From CAIYMF01 sp943329595 (GTDB lineage Bacteria; Actinomycetota; Actinomycetes; S36-B12; CAIYMF01), in the NCBI GenBank assembly GCA_943329595.2, contig CALQEM020000025.1:1-24811 (forward strand): a DNA stretch of 24,811 nucleotides, written 5' to 3'. The translations under genes were made by a program, and so were the position numbers. Each line of letters starts with the position of its first letter. Position 1 is the stretch's first letter. Positions 1-7,980 of this stretch are shown here, one piece after another. Under the pieces are notes generated by a model. That model did not search any database, was not told the DNA's origin, and saw only the letters and a program-made list of their open reading frames with translations.

Positions 1-1313
1 CACAGCACGGTGCGCTGCGCCTGGTCGTTGAGCTTGAGGTGCACCCAGTCAACCGTGAAGTCGCGGCGGCGCTCCTGTGCCCGCTTGATGAAGTCGCCGC
101 GAAGCTTGGCCCTCGTGGTCTGCGGCGGCACCGACTTGGCCTCGAACACGTCGATGTCGCGGGTGAGCCGCTCGACGGCACCCCGGCGCTCGAGCAGGTA
201 GTAGAGACCGCGCGAGCGGGTGATGTCGTGGTAGGCAAGGTCGATCTGCGCGATGCGCGCGCTGCCAAGGGCGAGGTCGTGCTTGCCCATGTAGCGCTGC
301 AGCAGCTTCCACTTGATGGCCCAGTCGATCTCGCGCGACACGTCGTCGATGCGGTCGGCCTCGATCGCGGTGAGGGTGCGCCCCCAGAGGTCGAGGGCGC
401 GGGCTGGCACCGACAGCGGGTCGTCGGCGATTCCGCGGCGCCGAGCGAAATCGAGAGCACGCTCGTAGAACTCGGTCTGGATCTGCAGTGCCGACAACTC
501 GCGACCGTTGGCGAGCCGCACCGTACGGCGCCCCGTCATGTCGTGGCTGATCTCGCGAATCGCGCGGATGGGGTTCTCCAGCGTCATGTCGCGCAGCACG
601 TAGCCCGACTCGAGCATCCGCAGCACGAGGTCGGTGGTGGCCACCTTGAGCATGGTGGTGGTCTCGCTCATGTTCGAGTCACCGACGATGACGTGCAGGC
701 GCCGGTAGCGCTCGGCGTCTGCGTGCGGCTCGTCGCGGGTGTTGATGATGGGACGGCTGCGGGTGGTGGCGCTCGAGACCCCCTCCCACATGTGCTCGGC
801 GCGCTGGCTCAGGCAGTACACCGGCCCTCGGGGTGTGGAGAGCACCTTGCCCGCCCCGGCGATGAGCTGCCGCGACACGAGAAAGGGAATCAGCGCGTCG
901 GCCAGCTTGCTGAACTCACCCTGACGGCCCACCAGGAAGTTCTCATGACACCCGTAGGAGTTGCCCGCAGAATCGGTGTTGTTCTTGAAGAGGTAGATGT
1001 CGCCGTCGATGCCCTCGTCGCGCAGCCTCTTCTCGGCGTCGACCACCAGACCTTCGAGAATGCGCTCCCCCGCCCGGTCGTGGGTGACCAGTTGCAGAAT
1101 GTCGTCGCACTCGGGGGTGGCGTACTCGGGGTGACTGCCCACGTCGAGGTAGAGGCGAGATCCGTTGCGCAGGAATACGTTGCTGCTGCGCCCCCACGAC
1201 ACGACCCGCCGGAATAGGTACCGGGCGACCTCGTCGGGCGAGAGGCGGCGCTGCCCGTGAAAGGTGCAGGTCACACCGAACTCGGTCTCGATGCCGAAGA
1301 TCCGCCGGTCCAT
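1..1313 (-). CDS. pafA: Pup–protein ligase PafA (3' end cut by window edge)
   Basis: PafA uses ATP to activate the C-terminal glutamate of Pup and joins it to lysines of target proteins, marking them for the proteasome. The protein begins MDRRIFGIETEFG, the glutamine-synthetase-like N-terminus of the family. The predicted catalytic Asp57 lies in LYLDVGSHPEYATPE (residues 54-68), and the family motif INTRDEPHA follows. About 437 codons are inside the window. The visible end (VDWVHLKLNDQAQRTVL) matches the C-terminus of mycobacterial PafA, so only a few residues should be missing. ATG at 1313 is chosen because it starts exactly at the family N-terminus and has TAAGGT six bases upstream, which suggests a leaderless transcript separate from prcBA. 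Identification is from recognised sequence; the promoter is inferred. Confidence 0.97.
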   Translation of the reverse strand, partial: MDRRIFGIETEFGVTCTFHGQRRLSPDEVARYLFRRVVSWGRSSNVFLRNGSRLYLDVGSHPEYATPECDDILQLVTHDRAGERILEGLVVDAEKRLRDEGIDGDIYLFKNNTDSAGNSYGCHENFLVGRQGEFSKLADALIPFLVSRQLIAGAGKVLSTPRGPVYCLSQRAEHMWEGVSSATTRSRPIINTRDEPHADAERYRRLHVIVGDSNMSETTTMLKVATTDLVLRMLESGYVLRDMTLENPIRAIREISHDMTGRRTVRLANGRELSALQIQTEFYERALDFARRRGIADDPLSVPARALDLWGRTLTAIEADRIDDVSREIDWAIKWKLLQRYMGKHDLALGSARIAQIDLAYHDITRSRGLYYLLERRGAVERLTRDIDVFEAKSVPPQTTRAKLRGDFIKRAQERRRDFTVDWVHLKLNDQAQRTVL

Positions 1314-1325
1314 CACCCCACCTTA
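1314..1325 (-). promoter_or_regulatory. Putative -10 box of a leaderless pafA promoter
   Basis: On the minus strand TAAGGT (1325-1320) is followed by exactly six bases and then the pafA ATG. There is no Shine-Dalgarno sequence. With a TAnnnT -10 element the transcript would start at the A of ATG. I see no convincing -35 box. Confidence 0.5.
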
Positions 1326-1395
1326 GGCGTGCCGTCGGACTACCGCCCTGCTCCGCCCCCTCCGTCCGGCGTGCGCCTTCCCGCCGTCTCGCTCG

Positions 1396-1446
1396 TCCAT
1401 GCGAAAGCGTCACTTGGCGGGACTCTGACCGACGCTTTCGCATGGA
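1396..1446. repeat. Perfect 16-bp inverted repeat between prcA and pafA
   Basis: The left arm (1396-1411, TCCATGCGAAAGCGTC) and right arm (1431-1446) are exact reverse complements around a 19-base loop. The hairpin lies 18 bases past the prcA stop and before the pafA promoter, so it could end the pup-prcB-prcA transcript or protect its 3' end. No T-tract follows on the minus strand, so it is not a classical intrinsic terminator. It may instead be a copy of a dispersed palindromic element; there is no second copy in the window. Confidence 0.7.
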
Positions 1447-1463
1447 TCAAGGGGGTTGAAAGC

Positions 1464-2189
1464 CTAGGGGGCGCCGGCTGAGTCGGCCTCGTCGTCGGGC
1501 ACGCCGAGGATCGACGCCAACTGGTCGCCCGACACGCGACGGAAGGTGCGTCGGGGCTTGGAGCGCTCGAGCACCGCGACCTCAAGCTGGCCGGGGGTGA
1601 GCCTGCGGGGCTCGGCGGCGCCGTCGCGCCCGAGCAGTTCGGTGGCGAGCCTGATGCAGTCGTCGAGGGGCATTCGGGGCGACCATCGCTCGGCGAGAGC
1701 GGCGGTGATGGCTTCGGCTGACCCGCCCATCGCGACGTATCCGTGCTCATCGCCCACCGACCCGTCGAAGGTGAGTCGGTACATCTGATCGGTGTCGGCG
1801 TTGATGCCCACCTCGGCCACGACCACCTCGACCTCGTAGGGCTTGGGCGTTTCGGTGAAAATTGTGCCCAGAGTCTGCGCGTAGGCGTTGGCCAGACTGC
1901 GGCCGGTGACGTCACTGCGGTCGTAGGAGTATCCGCGCAGGTCGGCAAACCGAATGCCGGCAACTCGGAGGTTCTCGAACTCGTTGTACTTCCCTACTGC
2001 CGCGAAGCCGATGCGGTCGTAGATCTCTGAGATCTTGTGCAGGGCGCGGCTAGGGTTCTCGGCCACGAAGAGAATGCCGTTGTCGTACTGCATCACGATG
2101 ACACTGCGACCCCGGGCGATTCCCTTACGGGCGAAGTCTGCCTTGTCTTTGATGAGCTGTTCGGGCGAGACGTAGTAGGGAGTGCTCAT
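1464..2189 (-). CDS. prcA: 20S proteasome alpha subunit
   Basis: PrcA forms the outer seven-membered rings of the 20S core and gates substrate entry; the ARC/Mpa ATPase docks on it. The 241-residue protein starts MSTPYYVSPEQLIKDKADFARKGIARG, the typical alpha N-terminal gate region and H0 helix, followed by the Ntn-hydrolase fold (SVIVMQYDNGILFVAEN, IYDRIGFAAVGKYNEF). It lacks the catalytic N-terminal threonine, as expected for an alpha subunit. The ATG at 2189 overlaps the prcB stop by four bases (ATGA) and is preceded by GGGAGG, so the longer reading frame upstream is not used. The C-terminus (PDDEADSAGAP) is acidic and flexible. Alpha and beta should be made in equal amounts through translational coupling. 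Confidence 0.97.
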   Translation of the reverse strand: MSTPYYVSPEQLIKDKADFARKGIARGRSVIVMQYDNGILFVAENPSRALHKISEIYDRIGFAAVGKYNEFENLRVAGIRFADLRGYSYDRSDVTGRSLANAYAQTLGTIFTETPKPYEVEVVVAEVGINADTDQMYRLTFDGSVGDEHGYVAMGGSAEAITAALAERWSPRMPLDDCIRLATELLGRDGAAEPRRLTPGQLEVAVLERSKPRRTFRRVSGDQLASILGVPDDEADSAGAP

Positions 2190-3064
2190 GAGCCCTCCCC
2201 CGGCTCGAGCGGCGTGAGCGGAGCGAGCGGGCCGTCGGGGCGCACGTCGCGCTGCGCCACGATGCGCTGCACCAGCGGCTCGAGCTCGTCGTCGGCGAGA
2301 CGTCGGTAGCCCTCGGCGTCGACCACGGCGACCACCGGATAGATGCGTCGGGCAAGGTCGGGGCCGCCGGTCGCCGAGTCGTCGTCGGCGGCGTCGTAGA
2401 GCGCCTCGAGCACCATGCTGACGGCCTCCTGCTGGTCGAGGTCGGGCCGGTAGAGCTTTTTGAGCGAACCGCGCGCGTAGACCGAACCGCTGCCAACCGC
2501 GTGGAACGAGTGCTCCTCGTAGCGGCCACCAGTGACGTCGTACGAGTAGATGCGGCCGCATTTTTCGTTGGGGTCGTAGCCTCCGAAGAGGGGCACTACG
2601 GCCAGGCCCTGGAACGCCATGGCGAGGTTGCCGCGAATCATGGTGGCGAGGCGGTTGGCCTTGCCCTCGATTGACAGTTGGGCTCCCTCGATCTTTTCGT
2701 AGTGCTCGAGCTCAACCTGGAAGAGCCGAACCAGCTCGATGGCAAGTCCGGCGGTACCGGCGATGCCCACGCACGAGTGCTCGTCGGCCGGGTAGACCTT
2801 CTCGATATCGCGCGATGCGATGACGTTGCCCATGGTGGCCCGGCGATCGCCGGCCATCACGATGCCGCGCGGATACGTTGCCGCCACGATGGTCGTGCCG
2901 TGGGGGGCGTCGGGCGTAACTCCGGCAACACGCGGGTTGCCGCTGGCACCGGGAAGCAGTGAGGGGTCGAACGACGCCAGAAAGTCGGTGAACCCTGAGG
3001 AGCCGGCGGCTAGGTAGGCGTGCGGGAGCCGTCCGGACTGGTGTCCGCTCAGCTCACTGCCCAC
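2186..3064 (-). CDS. prcB: 20S proteasome beta subunit (catalytic, with propeptide)
   Basis: PrcB forms the inner proteolytic rings. The 292-residue precursor has a propeptide of 56 residues ending in APHG before TTIVA. Autocatalytic cleavage would expose Thr57 as the catalytic Thr1. The other active-site residues fall where expected: Asp73 (Asp17) in MAGDRRATMG and Lys89 (Lys33) in DIEKVYP. The GTG start at 3064 lies inside the end of pup, an 11-base overlap, with AGAAGG directly before it. This spacing is poor, so initiation probably relies on coupling to pup translation; no ATG is available before the catalytic domain. The stop overlaps the prcA start. The true N-terminus within the propeptide is the only real uncertainty. 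Confidence 0.96.
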   Translation of the reverse strand: MGSELSGHQSGRLPHAYLAAGSSGFTDFLASFDPSLLPGASGNPRVAGVTPDAPHGTTIVAATYPRGIVMAGDRRATMGNVIASRDIEKVYPADEHSCVGIAGTAGLAIELVRLFQVELEHYEKIEGAQLSIEGKANRLATMIRGNLAMAFQGLAVVPLFGGYDPNEKCGRIYSYDVTGGRYEEHSFHAVGSGSVYARGSLKKLYRPDLDQQEAVSMVLEALYDAADDDSATGGPDLARRIYPVVAVVDAEGYRRLADDELEPLVQRIVAQRDVRPDGPLAPLTPLEPGEGS

Positions 3065-3260
3065 CCTTCTGCACGAAGCCCTTGACGAACTCCTCGGCGT
3101 TCACCTCGAGCACCTCGTCGATCTCGTCGAGGAGGGAGTCGACGTCGGCGTCGAGGGCGGCCTTGTGATCGGTCGCTGCCGCAGTGTCGAGCACCACATC
3201 GTCCGCTGACTCCTGCGACGACCTGCTGGCCCGTTGCTGCTCGCTGTCGCGTGACGACAT
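3054..3260 (-). CDS. pup: Prokaryotic ubiquitin-like protein Pup (GGQ form)
   Basis: Pup is the small disordered modifier attached to proteasome substrates. The 68-residue product has the conserved C-terminal half LLDEIDEVLEVNAEEFVKGFVQKGGQ, which contains the ARC-binding helix. It ends in Gln, so it must be deamidated by Dop to GGE before PafA can use it; dop is in the same locus. The residues upstream are acidic and Ser-rich. I start at the second in-frame ATG (3260) because AGGAG lies six bases before it. The first ATG (3266) directly abuts that Shine-Dalgarno sequence and would add only two residues. Pup leads the pup-prcB-prcA unit and overlaps prcB by 11 bases. Its promoter should lie in the 209-base gap shared with the divergent response regulator, but I cannot pick it with confidence. 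Confidence 0.96.
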   Translation of the reverse strand: MSSRDSEQQRASRSSQESADDVVLDTAAATDHKAALDADVDSLLDEIDEVLEVNAEEFVKGFVQKGGQ

Positions 3261-3469
3261 ACGCATCTCCTGACGTTCGCGGCCGACGTCACTGCCGGCA
3301 CTCTTCCGACCCTATCTCCCGGTCTACGCGAAGCGCTCGGCTCGGTGCCCGGTGGAAGCCGCGCACCGGTGAGCTGCCGAAGGTGAGGATGTCCCGATTC
3401 TGCGCGATGTAGGCCATACGATAGGGCTCGAGCCGTGTCAGGATTCACAGGGCAGGACGGAGTGACATT

Positions 3470-4108
3470 GTGGCCCGTGCGCGCAGGTTCCTCATCATTG
3501 ACGACCACCCCCTAGTACGTGACGCACTCGCAATGCGGTTGACCGGCCTGCTGGGTGACGTTGACCTAGTTTATTCCGGACCCTCGCTGGCCGACGCTAT
3601 CGCTGCGAGTGCGCGGCGGCCCGCCGACTGCGCCATCCTCGACCTTGACCTCGGCGACGGCCGCTCCCCCATTCTCAACACCGCCGACCTTGTTGAGGCC
3701 GGGTGCTCGGTGCTCATCGTCAGCGCGCTTGCCGATGGAGCGATGGTCAAGGCGTGTCTGAGTGCAGGCGCACTCGGCTACGTGTCGAAGCAGGCCCCCA
3801 ACGACGAGTTGCTCGATTGCGTCACAGCAACCCTCGCGGGCGAGATGTCGACCTCGCGCGATGTGGCCGGAATTCTGTGCTTGGAGGAGTCGCCCGCCGT
3901 GGCACTCAGCGAGCGCGAACAGCAGGCCATGGTGCTCTACGCGTCGGGGCTGACCATCGACTCGGTGGCCCGCCGCATGGGCGTGAAGCCCACGTCTGCG
4001 CAGGAGTACATCAAGCGCGTGCGTGCAAAATACTCGCGCGCCGGAACTCCCCTGAGGACGAAGACCGAAATCTACCGCCAGGCTCGCGACGAGGGCCTTG
4101 TCTCCTAG
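3470..4108 (+). CDS. LuxR/NarL-family response regulator
   Basis: A 212-residue DNA-binding response regulator paired with the downstream histidine kinase. The receiver domain (about residues 6-125) has the acidic pair Asp11/Asp12, the probable phosphoacceptor Asp58 in AILDLDLGDG, Ser85 and Lys107 (VSKQ). The C-terminal part (about 143-212) starts with SEREQQ and contains a helix-turn-helix like the LuxR/GerE type but divergent. It ends with the segment YSRAGTPLRTKTEIYRQA, which I associate with an actinobacterial regulator subfamily. The start is GTG with GGAG seven bases upstream. The gene overlaps the kinase gene by 11 bases. Its location, facing away from pup, makes control of the proteasome genes possible, but no binding site is visible. 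Targets are unknown. Confidence 0.9.
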   Translation: MARARRFLIIDDHPLVRDALAMRLTGLLGDVDLVYSGPSLADAIAASARRPADCAILDLDLGDGRSPILNTADLVEAGCSVLIVSALADGAMVKACLSAGALGYVSKQAPNDELLDCVTATLAGEMSTSRDVAGILCLEESPAVALSEREQQAMVLYASGLTIDSVARRMGVKPTSAQEYIKRVRAKYSRAGTPLRTKTEIYRQARDEGLVS

Positions 4109-6353
4109 AGGCGGCTCGGGGGGCTCGCCCGGCCCTGAACTGGCCGCGACATTCGCTGCTACCCGCCTGGCCATCGTTGTCCTGAGCGGCTTGGTGGTGA
4201 TGTTCTCGCTGGTTCAAGCTGTCGGCCTCGGATCGTCCCTCACCCCCGTGCAGGTGGTCGCTACGGCTGCCGCAGCAGGACTCATCGCCCTAGCTCTCAC
4301 CTTGAACGGAGCCACTACTGGGGCGTGGCTCGCTGTAGCGAGCGTGACAGTGCTCGTGATCTCGGTGGCCGCCGATCCTCCCGAGTCGGGGTCGCGGGTG
4401 CAGGTCACCACGGCGCTCTTTCTGATCTCCTACTTCGGGGTGCTGCTGCTGAGCAGGATGTGGGGACTCTTGTGGGTGGCCCTATCGTGCGTGCTGTGGT
4501 TGCTGATCGCGGCCCCCGCCCCTCTCCCAATCACGCTGTCGGACGTCGTTGTCAACGTTCGACCCATCACTCTTCTGCAGCTCGTCGTCTCGTCGCTGTG
4601 GCTCTGGTGGGCCTGGCACACAGAGCTTGGCCGCGTCGAGGCACGGGATGTGAGAGCTCAACGATCCGAGGCAAGCGTCGTTGAGTCGATCACGCTGCAG
4701 GAGCGGATCCGTGCTTGGCGACGGTTGGTGGTGCGAACCCATGAAACGGTGCTCAACGATCTTCGGTACGTGCTGGACAGCGACATTGTCGATCGCGGTC
4801 GCCTCGCCGAGCAGATGGCTCAGCGAAGGGAGTTCGACGCCGGCCCTCCGGTTCCCCCTATCCCCCGGTCACTTCAGGCCGTGGTCGATTCGGTGGGTAC
4901 TGCCGAGCGACTCGGGACTCGTCTCACCACCTCCATCCCCGCCACCGTGATGGTCGCCTCCGACCAGGGGACTGCCGTGCAGGCCGCGCTCACGGAGGCA
5001 ATCCGCAATGCGATCCGCCATGCGGGGGCCACGGAGGTAGCCATATCCGCGACGGTGGAGGACGAGGGCGTCCGCTTGCGCGTCGTCCACGATGGTGTCC
5101 CGAAGAGTGGGGCATCGGAACCGGGAATCGGCACCGCGATCGTGATTCGAGAAGGGGTGGAAGCGGTGGGTGGGCGCGTGGCGCAGCTCGACGGCATCCT
5201 CACTCTCTGGCTTCCAACACGTGACACTGCAGCCGCCACTGTGCACACCACCCCGCCAGTCGAGCCGGCCCGGGTCGTGATGTCTTCCATTGCAGCTGGC
5301 AATGCCATGGGCGGCGCACCCTATTACCTTCTGGTTGCCGTAGTGGGTGGCGTGGGCGGTCTCGTCGCGGGCATAGCCGCAGGTAGCGTTGCCCTGCTCG
5401 GCGCGTATGCACTACGTCACCGCCAGGTTCGGCCCCTCATGCTCGTCGTGACCAGTGTGCTGTCGGTTGCCGCTTTGGTGGCGTTGGTTCAGGGAGTCGG
5501 CGGTACCTGCGACGAGGCCAGCGTGTGGTTAACCACTGCCATCCTGGTGGTTTTCGGTTCGTCTGCGGTCGTGCTGTGGGCCCGACCGCGGTGGTGGTGG
5601 CTCATGGCGGTTCCCACGTTGTCGGCCGCTGCCGTGATGCTGACCTTCCTCCCGTCGTGCGCCGAGGCAGTCACGCTGAACCTGGGATCTATCATCGCTG
5701 CCCCGGTGTGCCTCGTACTCGTGCTCCTGAGCCTGCGGGTCGGCGCCAGACGCGCGGCCAAAATGGAGGCGCTCAACCGCGCTGAGGCGAGAGAGCGGGC
5801 GGGTGCGGCTGCCGAGTCGGAGATCAGCGAGCAACTGCGGGGTGCGGTTGATGACGCTACGCGCATCATGGAGCAGATTGCTGCGGGTGCTCCGGCCGAC
5901 GATGATGTGCGCAACCGGCTTCGATGTCTCGACGGTGAGATTCGGGCCACTCTGCAGGTCAGTGCTTCGACGCCGGGAGGGTTCGCTCGCGCAGCGCTCG
6001 GCCTCGTGCGGCAGTGCGGTCGGATCGGGATACCTGTGCGGGTGCAGACCATTCGTGACTCGGGAGACCATAGGGCGCTGCCCGAGTCGCTGGTGAGCGT
6101 CCTTAGCCGTCTGCTCAGTTCGACAGACGGCGAGCCGCCGTCAATCCTTGTGCTCGCAAATTCGCGAGAGGACACACTGTCGATCACCACGACGGGCCGG
6201 GCCATGGAGCGAGCGGGCCTCAGTGCATTGTGGCGGCATGATTTTCCTCACGGTCACGCGGAGATTGACTACTCCGAGGCCTCCGACAGGGCAGTCGTGC
6301 TAGTGCACCGCACAGTGGAGCAGCAGAGCATCGCAGCTGCACCCACAGGATGA
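4098..6353 (+). CDS. Double-unit membrane sensor histidine kinase
   Basis: A 751-residue membrane kinase, partner of the overlapping response regulator. First unit: about six membrane segments (residues 20-173), a HisKA_3-like segment with candidate phospho-His215 in RTHETVLNDL, and a HATPase domain with N-box E300-AIRN304, Asp332 in VVHDG and GIGTAIVIREG (343-353). Second unit: five or six more membrane segments (about 409-547), a helical stretch (560-620) and a C-terminal domain (620-745) with no recognisable histidine or N-box, which looks like a decayed copy of the first. The start is TTG, 11 bases inside the regulator gene, with GAGGG just upstream. The signal sensed is unknown. It converges on dop with a 63-base gap. 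The active kinase call for the first half is good; the pseudo-kinase reading of the second half is inference. Confidence 0.87.
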   Translation: MSPRGGSGGSPGPELAATFAATRLAIVVLSGLVVMFSLVQAVGLGSSLTPVQVVATAAAAGLIALALTLNGATTGAWLAVASVTVLVISVAADPPESGSRVQVTTALFLISYFGVLLLSRMWGLLWVALSCVLWLLIAAPAPLPITLSDVVVNVRPITLLQLVVSSLWLWWAWHTELGRVEARDVRAQRSEASVVESITLQERIRAWRRLVVRTHETVLNDLRYVLDSDIVDRGRLAEQMAQRREFDAGPPVPPIPRSLQAVVDSVGTAERLGTRLTTSIPATVMVASDQGTAVQAALTEAIRNAIRHAGATEVAISATVEDEGVRLRVVHDGVPKSGASEPGIGTAIVIREGVEAVGGRVAQLDGILTLWLPTRDTAAATVHTTPPVEPARVVMSSIAAGNAMGGAPYYLLVAVVGGVGGLVAGIAAGSVALLGAYALRHRQVRPLMLVVTSVLSVAALVALVQGVGGTCDEASVWLTTAILVVFGSSAVVLWARPRWWWLMAVPTLSAAAVMLTFLPSCAEAVTLNLGSIIAAPVCLVLVLLSLRVGARRAAKMEALNRAEARERAGAAAESEISEQLRGAVDDATRIMEQIAAGAPADDDVRNRLRCLDGEIRATLQVSASTPGGFARAALGLVRQCGRIGIPVRVQTIRDSGDHRALPESLVSVLSRLLSSTDGEPPSILVLANSREDTLSITTTGRAMERAGLSALWRHDFPHGHAEIDYSEASDRAVVLVHRTVEQQSIAAAPTG

Positions 6354-6416
6354 GCGGTCAGCAACGATGGCAACTGTTCGCCCAGATTCGCCGAAGGCCG
6401 TGGCGTCACCGATGAG

Positions 6417-7925
6417 TTAGCGAGAGGTGAGCGCTGCGACGAGCTCAGCCGCGCTGGCGCACGAGTCGAGCAGAGCGCCCACGTGCGCTTGGGTGCCGCG
6501 CAACGGCTCGAGCATGGGCACCCGTTGAAGTGAATCGTGCCCAGGGAGGTCGAAGATGACCGAGTCCCACGATGCGGCGGCTACTGACTCGGGGTAGCGG
6601 CGCACACACTCGCCGCGGAACCAGGCACGCGTGTCGAGGGGCGGTGAGGTGATTGCGGCGTCGACTTCGGCATCAGTGGTGAGGCGTGCCAGCGACCCGC
6701 GCGCCATGAGCTTCTGGGCGAGGCCCTTGTCGGGCCTCACATCGCTGTACTGGAGGTCGATCAGGGCGAGGCGGGGGTCGTCCCAGCCGAGGCCGTCACG
6801 CTCGCGATAGTGCTCGAGAAGTGAGAGCTTCGCCACCCAGTCGAGCTCGCCCGCGAGCGACATCGGATCGCGCTCAAGCCTGGTGAGCACCGATTCCCAG
6901 CGATCGATCACGGCCAGGGTCTCGTCGTCATCGATCCCGACGTCTCGCACATGCTTGGCTACGCGCTCACAGTATTCGACCTGCATCTGAAGGGCTGTGA
7001 TCGTGCGTCCATCGCGCAGCCGAATGAGATGGGTGAGCGAAATGTCGTGAGACACACGGTGCATCTCCTCGACCGGCTTGTCGGGGGTGAGGTCGAAGTC
7101 GGCGGCCGAGTCTTCGACCAGACCGAGCACCAGCGAGGTGGTGCCCATCTTCAAGTAGGTGGAGATTTCGGCGAGGTTGGCGTCGCCCACGATCACATGC
7201 AGCCGGCGGTACTTCTCGGGGTCTGCGTGCGGTTCGTCGCGCGTGTTGATGATGGGTCGCTTCAGTGTGGTCTCGAGGCCCACCTCCACCTCGAAGTAGT
7301 CGGCCCGCTGCGACAGCTGGAAGCCTGACCGGCGGCCCTCCTGCCCAATGCCTACGCGCCCGCTGCCGCACACCACCTGGCGCGATACGAAAAAGGGTGT
7401 CATCACCCGCACGATGTCGGCGAAGGGAGTGTCGCGGCGCATGAGGTAGTTCTCGTGGGTTCCGTAGGAGGCGCCCTTGTTGTCGACAGTGTTTTTGTAG
7501 AGGTTGATGCGCTGCCCGCCCGGCGCCTGCGCCGCGAGTTCTGCCGCGCGCGCCATAATGCGCATTCCGGCGGCGTCCCAGATAACAGCGTCGCGAGGAG
7601 TGGTGATCTCGGGCGACGAATACTCGGGATGTGCGTGGTCGACGTAGAAACGGGCGCCGTTGGTGAGGATGAGGTTGGCGAGGCCGATGTCATCATCGGT
7701 GAGTTGGCTGGGGTCGGCGTCGGCGCGCGTCATGTCGAATCCGCGGGCGTCGCGCAGAGGCGACTCCTCGTCGTAGTCCCAGCGCGGCGTGCGGCGCTGC
7801 GTCGACGTTGAATGCCCGTAGGCGTTGACCACCTGCGACGAGAGCATCATCGCGTTCATATTCGGGTGACCGGGCACGCTGATGCCGTACTCGGTCTCGA
7901 TACCCATCACCCGCTGCACGCCCAC
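6417..7925 (-). CDS. dop: Pup deamidase/depupylase Dop
   Basis: Dop converts the Pup C-terminal Gln to Glu, enabling ligation by PafA, and also removes Pup from substrates. It is a paralogue of PafA: QRVMGIETEYGIS at the N-terminus, the nucleophile Asp96 in RFYVDHAHPEYSSPE, KGASYGTHENYLM, and INTRDEPHA. The C-terminus carries the Dop-typical YSDVRPDKGL and RAWFRGECVRRYPESVAAASWDS. I choose GTG at 7925 (502 residues) because TACCCT lies exactly six bases upstream, matching the leaderless pattern seen at other genes here. The alternatives are GTG at 7919, which aligns with mycobacterial Dop, and TTG at 7952; none has a Shine-Dalgarno sequence. Dop is separated from pup by the two-component pair on the other strand, so it cannot share a simple operon with pup. 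Confidence 0.96.
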   Translation of the reverse strand: MGVQRVMGIETEYGISVPGHPNMNAMMLSSQVVNAYGHSTSTQRRTPRWDYDEESPLRDARGFDMTRADADPSQLTDDDIGLANLILTNGARFYVDHAHPEYSSPEITTPRDAVIWDAAGMRIMARAAELAAQAPGGQRINLYKNTVDNKGASYGTHENYLMRRDTPFADIVRVMTPFFVSRQVVCGSGRVGIGQEGRRSGFQLSQRADYFEVEVGLETTLKRPIINTRDEPHADPEKYRRLHVIVGDANLAEISTYLKMGTTSLVLGLVEDSAADFDLTPDKPVEEMHRVSHDISLTHLIRLRDGRTITALQMQVEYCERVAKHVRDVGIDDDETLAVIDRWESVLTRLERDPMSLAGELDWVAKLSLLEHYRERDGLGWDDPRLALIDLQYSDVRPDKGLAQKLMARGSLARLTTDAEVDAAITSPPLDTRAWFRGECVRRYPESVAAASWDSVIFDLPGHDSLQRVPMLEPLRGTQAHVGALLDSCASAAELVAALTSR

Positions 7926-7937
7926 GGTTACAGGGTA
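7926..7937 (-). promoter_or_regulatory. Putative -10 box of a leaderless dop promoter
   Basis: TACCCT (7937-7932 on the minus strand) sits six bases before GTG 7925. The expected transcription start is the G of the start codon. No -35 match is clear. Confidence 0.4.
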
Positions 7938-7980
7938 AGCGCGGGCGTGCAAGGGGTCGATGGCGACTGCCCAATAGGGT

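Noticed and set aside
39..1217. Long plus-strand open frame of 392 codons across pafA
   Set aside because: It is antisense to a clear PafA, has no recognisable domain and reflects high-GC third-position bias.
2190..2561. N-terminal extension of the prcA reading frame
   Set aside because: It is low-complexity Arg/Ala-rich sequence inside prcB; the family N-terminus begins at ATG 2189 with a Shine-Dalgarno site.
3566..4174. Minus-strand open frame of 202 codons opposite the response regulator
   Set aside because: It has no domain and is fully explained by the regulator on the other strand.
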